10,091 nucleotides of DNA from an uncultured Chloroflexota bacterium. GTDB taxonomy: Bacteria; Chloroflexota; Anaerolineae; Promineifilales; Promineifilaceae. Where the stretch lies: NCBI GenBank assembly GCA_937958365.1, contig CALFEW010000266.1:1-10091 (forward strand), in the 5' to 3' direction. The translations under genes and the position numbers were made by a program. Shown piece by piece: positions 6,800-10,091 of the stretch. Positions within the stretch are counted from its first letter, which is position 1. Each line of letters opens with the position of its first letter. The notes below the pieces were generated by a model. The model saw only the letters and a program-made list of their open reading frames with translations, was not told the DNA's origin and made no database searches.

Positions 6800-9739
6800 A
6801 TGGTAAAAGAGTTAACCCTCGAACAATATCAAACATTGGTTGAAGAGCAGGGACAGGGATTGTTAGATTTCCTGGCTTACGCCGCCACCGGCGATCTGGA
6901 CCGCGAGATAGAAGTCCCCTCTGGCATAGACGTCTTCACTGATCTGGCAATTGGCTTAAGCTATCTCATTGACGACCTGCGCTCGCTGGTGCAAAAGGAA
7001 CGCGAAGCCCAGGCAACGCTGGAGCAGCGTGTGGTCGAACGGACGCAGGAATTGGAAAGCGCCCTGGCTGAAGTTCGCGCCGTGCAGCGTCGTTATATCG
7101 AGCGCGAATGGTCGGTCTATGTAGGCGACGCCATCCTCGGTGATGCTCACATGCCGGCGGCGTGGGCGCCGGCCGTGGAAACGGCCGTTCTCCACCAACA
7201 AACCGCCCTGCTCACCAACACCGAAACGGCCCTGGCCGTACCTGTGCGTTATGCCGACGAAGTGTTAGGGGTGATGGGCTTTGGCAATGAAGCCAACCTG
7301 GTAGATTGGGGTGAAAGTGAGATAACGGCCGTAGAAGCCATCGTCGAACAGGTCGGCTTTGCCCTGGAAAATCAGCGCCTCTTCGACCAAACCCAGGCCG
7401 CCCTGGCCGAAACCGAAGAACAGGCGCGCCGCCTGGCCCTGCTCAACGAAATGGGCGCAGCCCTTAATACCGCCACCCAGACCGAGGAAGTCTACAAAAT
7501 TGCCGGCGACCATGCTCTGAAAATCATCGGCGGCGACCGCGCCTCAATTTCCATTATAAACGAGACCAATAGCACATTTCAGATGATCCCGCTCAGCGGC
7601 CAGCAAGGCCCGCCGATTGGCAGCGGCCAACACATTCCTCTCGCCGGCACCGTCATGGGCGAAGTCGTCCGCCTGCGTCGCCTGGTTGTCCTACCCGACA
7701 AAAGCCTGGGGTTAAACGACTCGGTCGAGCAAGAATTCATCAAAATGGGCTTCGTCTCCTCCATGATCGCCCCGCTCCTCGTGGGCGACCAGGTAATCGG
7801 CGCGCTCAACGTAGGCAGCAAACAAGCGCAAGTCTATGGCCCCAACAGCGTCAGCCTGATGCGCCAGGTAACCACCCTGGTCACTACCACGCTAGAAAAC
7901 CAACGTCTCTTCAACGAAACCCAGACCAGAGCCGAGCAGTTGGCGGCCATCAACCAGTTGGCTCAGGCTATCTCCCAACAGCTAGACCGCGACCAATTGC
8001 TCAGCACCGTCAACGAACAAATCCGGCGCATCATGCCCGCCGATTCTTTCATTGTCGCCTTATACGACGCTGACACGAACCAGGTCAGTTACCCTTACAT
8101 CAACGAAAGTGGTGACGTTAGCCAATCTCCGGCCATGTCGCTCAATCCAAAATCCTATATCGCTCAAGTTGTCACCAGCCGACAAGCCGCACTGCACCAC
8201 CTGACACAAGAAGAGGTAGCGGATATTGCTTTGCAGAACACCACGGTACACCTGGGAGACGACACCAAACCATCCTCGGCCTCTCTGATTTTTGCCCCGC
8301 TGCAAATTGGTTCACGTGTTACAGGGGCGGTATCTGTGCAAAGTTACGCCTACAACGCCTATACCCATGCCGACGTCACCCTGCTCTCCGGCGTCGCCAA
8401 CAACATCGCCGTGGCCCTGGAAAATGTGCGCCTCTTTACAGAAACTCAGCAACGTGCTGCCCAACTGCAAACATTATCTTCCATTGAGGTTGCGTTATCG
8501 CAGGCCAACACAGAAGAAGAGATCGTGAGCGCTCTGGTCATGGCTTTTGCCCAAGACCCGGAATTGATCGTTTCGCTTAGCTATCTGACGCCGTATCCAA
8601 CGACCGGTGTTATTATGAACAGCATAGAAACAGTCTGGTTTGACGGCAATTTTATACCGCCGGAACTGATATCTCCTTTCCAAAACGCGAGCGTGGAGAC
8701 ATTTGCGCTGACGCGGCTGTGGCGCGCCAATCCGAACCAATTCCTCTTCATTGCCGACGTGAATCAGGACCTGCGTGTGGATGAAGCAGTTTTAGCCGAG
8801 GCAGCCCAACAAAGCTGGCAGGCTGCACTCTTGCTGCCGCTGCAAGGTGGTGGTCAATGGCAGGCATTGGTCTCCTTCAACTGGCGACGGCCGCGCACGC
8901 TGACGCCTGATGAAGCGTTTCTGGTGGACCGCCTGATAGAGCCGGTGGCCGCGGTCATCGCCACCCGGCGCGCTCAATTGGCGCAGCAAGAAGCCCTCAC
9001 TGAAACGGAAGCGTTGTATACGGCCGGCGCTGAGTTAAACGCCGCCCAAACCTTAGACGACGTGTTGGCGGCCATTCGCCGCCATACGGTGGCCGGGCAA
9101 AATGCGCAAATCGTCAGTCTGAACTATTTTGACCGCCCGTGGACAGAGCAAGAACTGCCGGAATGGATTGAGGTGGTGGCCCATTATAACGAATTGCCGG
9201 CCGATACTGTGTTGGCTCGCTATCCGCTGGCGGCTTTTCCGGCAGCCCAAACCATGCTGCGACCGGATGCCGCTACGGCCGTTGACGACATTGCGACCAC
9301 GCCCAACCTGGATGAAGGGTCGCGCACGTTATACATGCAGCAATTTGGCGCAAAATCCACTATTTTTGTGCCGCTGGTCGTTGCCGGACGGTGGGTGGGT
9401 TATATCAATGCCATTTATCAGCAGACCACGCTATTTTCGGAAAAAGATGTGCGGCGGCTGATGGCTTTGGCCGGCCAGGCGACGGTAGCTATGCAGAACA
9501 TTCAACTGCTGCAAGAGACGGCGCGCAAGGCGCGGCGTGAACAACTGCTGCGTGAGATCACGGCTCAGGTGCGCAGTTCGGCAGACGTGGATACGATTAT
9601 GAAAACGGCCGTGCAAGAAATCGGCCAGGCTCTTGGACGGCGTACCTACATCTACGTTGGCAGCGAAGAAGAGTCCCCGGCTAACGCGCCCCAGGCCAAA
9701 AAGGGCACTAGCAATTTAACCGATCAGTACGGAGCGTGA
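6800..9739 (+). CDS. Soluble HAMP-like, coiled-coil, multi-GAF sensor protein
   Basis: 979 residues. Residues 18-64 look like a HAMP domain without membrane helices (LLDFLAYAATGDLDREI, then a second helix IGLSYLIDDLRSLV). A charged coiled coil (62-100) follows. Next come a shortened GAF-like module (97-197), four GAF regions (about 211-372, 378-546, 553-725 and 735-905), a conserved tail (908-953) and a polar, probably disordered end. The first full GAF carries APLLVGDQVIGALNVGS and closely resembles the GAF of the gene at 2-952. The third (553-725) is divergent and is the least certain. No kinase, cyclase, phosphatase or receiver domain is present, so output must come from a partner. No cysteine occurs in the whole protein, which rules out cysteine-linked bilin or an Fe-S cluster. 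ATG 6800 is fixed by an in-frame TAA six bases upstream. The stop TGA lies one base before the next ATG, indicating translational coupling. Confidence 0.92.
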   Translation: MVKELTLEQYQTLVEEQGQGLLDFLAYAATGDLDREIEVPSGIDVFTDLAIGLSYLIDDLRSLVQKEREAQATLEQRVVERTQELESALAEVRAVQRRYIEREWSVYVGDAILGDAHMPAAWAPAVETAVLHQQTALLTNTETALAVPVRYADEVLGVMGFGNEANLVDWGESEITAVEAIVEQVGFALENQRLFDQTQAALAETEEQARRLALLNEMGAALNTATQTEEVYKIAGDHALKIIGGDRASISIINETNSTFQMIPLSGQQGPPIGSGQHIPLAGTVMGEVVRLRRLVVLPDKSLGLNDSVEQEFIKMGFVSSMIAPLLVGDQVIGALNVGSKQAQVYGPNSVSLMRQVTTLVTTTLENQRLFNETQTRAEQLAAINQLAQAISQQLDRDQLLSTVNEQIRRIMPADSFIVALYDADTNQVSYPYINESGDVSQSPAMSLNPKSYIAQVVTSRQAALHHLTQEEVADIALQNTTVHLGDDTKPSSASLIFAPLQIGSRVTGAVSVQSYAYNAYTHADVTLLSGVANNIAVALENVRLFTETQQRAAQLQTLSSIEVALSQANTEEEIVSALVMAFAQDPELIVSLSYLTPYPTTGVIMNSIETVWFDGNFIPPELISPFQNASVETFALTRLWRANPNQFLFIADVNQDLRVDEAVLAEAAQQSWQAALLLPLQGGGQWQALVSFNWRRPRTLTPDEAFLVDRLIEPVAAVIATRRAQLAQQEALTETEALYTAGAELNAAQTLDDVLAAIRRHTVAGQNAQIVSLNYFDRPWTEQELPEWIEVVAHYNELPADTVLARYPLAAFPAAQTMLRPDAATAVDDIATTPNLDEGSRTLYMQQFGAKSTIFVPLVVAGRWVGYINAIYQQTTLFSEKDVRRLMALAGQATVAMQNIQLLQETARKARREQLLREITAQVRSSADVDTIMKTAVQEIGQALGRRTYIYVGSEEESPANAPQAKKGTSNLTDQYGA
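9731..9734 (+). promoter_or_regulatory. Ribosome binding site of the final PAS gene
   Basis: GGAG lies inside the last codons of the preceding gene, six bases before ATG 9741. The spacing is ideal, and the location supports translational coupling between the two genes. Confidence 0.75.
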
Positions 9740-9740
9740 C

Positions 9741-10091
9741 ATGAGTAACGATCTAACCCATCGCCCTCACTTCAACCTGAATACGGCCGTTCTGCCCCAG
9801 TTGTTCGAACATGCGGCAGATTTTGTAGCCATTCTGACCCCGGATGGCCGGCTGCAATACCTTAATGAAAACGGCCGTTTTCTCCTCAACATTTGGGACG
9901 ATGCCGGCGTTGCTGACCTTTCTCTGGCAAACATCATTACCGAAGATGAACTGGCCTTGCTGCAAGAAGCGGCCATCCCTACCGCTTTGCAAGAAGGCAT
10001 CTGGCAAGGGGACGGCGTCTACCTCAGCCAGGAAGGTATGTCCATTCCCGTCGCGCAGAAACTCATCGGCGCAACCGATGACGCCGACCAA
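9741..10091 (+). CDS. PAS-domain protein, 5' end only (continues past the window)
   Basis: The first 117 codons are open to the window end. They begin MSNDLTHRPHFNLNTAVLPQ and continue into a PAS domain from about residue 18: LFEHAADFVAILTPDGRLQYLNENG matches the first PAS helix and strand pair, with the usual D-G-R-L turn and a following Y-x-N. The rest (NIITEDELALLQEA, WQGDGVYLSQEG) fits the middle and late strands of the same fold. The start is well supported by GGAG at 9731-9734. It follows the multi-GAF gene by one base, so it belongs to the same operon. An output domain, such as a histidine kinase, could follow beyond the window; nothing visible decides this. Two ACGGCCGT palindromes fall within its first 140 bases. 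Confidence 0.88.
   Translation, partial: MSNDLTHRPHFNLNTAVLPQLFEHAADFVAILTPDGRLQYLNENGRFLLNIWDDAGVADLSLANIITEDELALLQEAAIPTALQEGIWQGDGVYLSQEGMSIPVAQKLIGATDDADQ

Larger units (their letters stand above)
197..9878. repeat. Highly iterated octamer palindrome ACGGCCGT, about 17 dispersed copies
   Basis: Copies seen by eye start at 197, 509, 866, 2349, 2676, 2837, 4197, 4502, 4730, 6242, 6596, 7181, 7325, 9275, 9605, 9783 and 9871. All lie inside coding sequence. Thirteen read ACG GCC GTN (Thr-Ala-Val) and four are shifted by one base, reading AC GGC CGT (Asn/Asp-Gly-Arg). Nine are followed by T. At roughly 57% G+C, a random sequence of this length would hold well under one copy. The pattern resembles a genome-wide iterated palindrome; its role is unknown. 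Confidence 0.8.

Noticed and set aside
9867..9882. Palindrome copies as transcription terminators
   Set aside because: They are inside coding sequence, their stems are short with no loop or unbroken T-run, and they occur far too often.

Overview
The window is a stretch of one same-strand gene cluster with moderately high G+C. It encodes unusually long, soluble GAF/PAS sensor proteins. The repeated multi-GAF design, the 'LLPETRSE' type of GAF domain, the soluble HAMP-like start of one protein and the codon use all suggest a filamentous Chloroflexota bacterium (Anaerolineae/Caldilineae-like). That placement is inferred from style, not from a marker gene. No rRNA, tRNA, CRISPR array, insertion sequence or phage gene is visible.

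Layout, all on the + strand: (1) positions 2-952 hold the 3' end of a GAF protein that starts before the window. (2) Positions 980-6346 hold a giant protein of about 1788 residues with the order GAF-GAF-PAS x7-GAF-mini-GAF-GAF-tail. (3) Positions 6365-6739 hold a small stand-alone STAS/SpoIIAA-like protein. (4) Positions 6800-9739 hold a 979-residue protein: soluble HAMP-like start, coiled coil, mini-GAF, four GAF domains and a tail. (5) Positions 9741-10091 hold the start of a PAS-domain gene cut by the window end. Intergenic gaps are 1 to 60 bases, so one operon is likely. Coding density is nearly complete, and no stretch over 300 bases lacks a gene.

How they may work together: none of the visible protein sequence contains a histidine kinase, HATPase, receiver, GGDEF, EAL, PP2C or DNA-binding domain, nor a membrane segment. 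The cluster looks like a cytoplasmic sensing array whose output is outside the window, in the cut genes, or carried through the STAS-like protein. The three GAF proteins share a shortened GAF-like module and a conserved C-terminal tail, so they probably arose by duplication and module shuffling.

The strongest signal not explained by the genes is the octamer palindrome ACGGCCGT. It occurs about 17 times in 10 kb, almost always inside coding sequence and in two different reading phases. This resembles a highly iterated palindrome such as cyanobacterial HIP1. Counts were made by eye.
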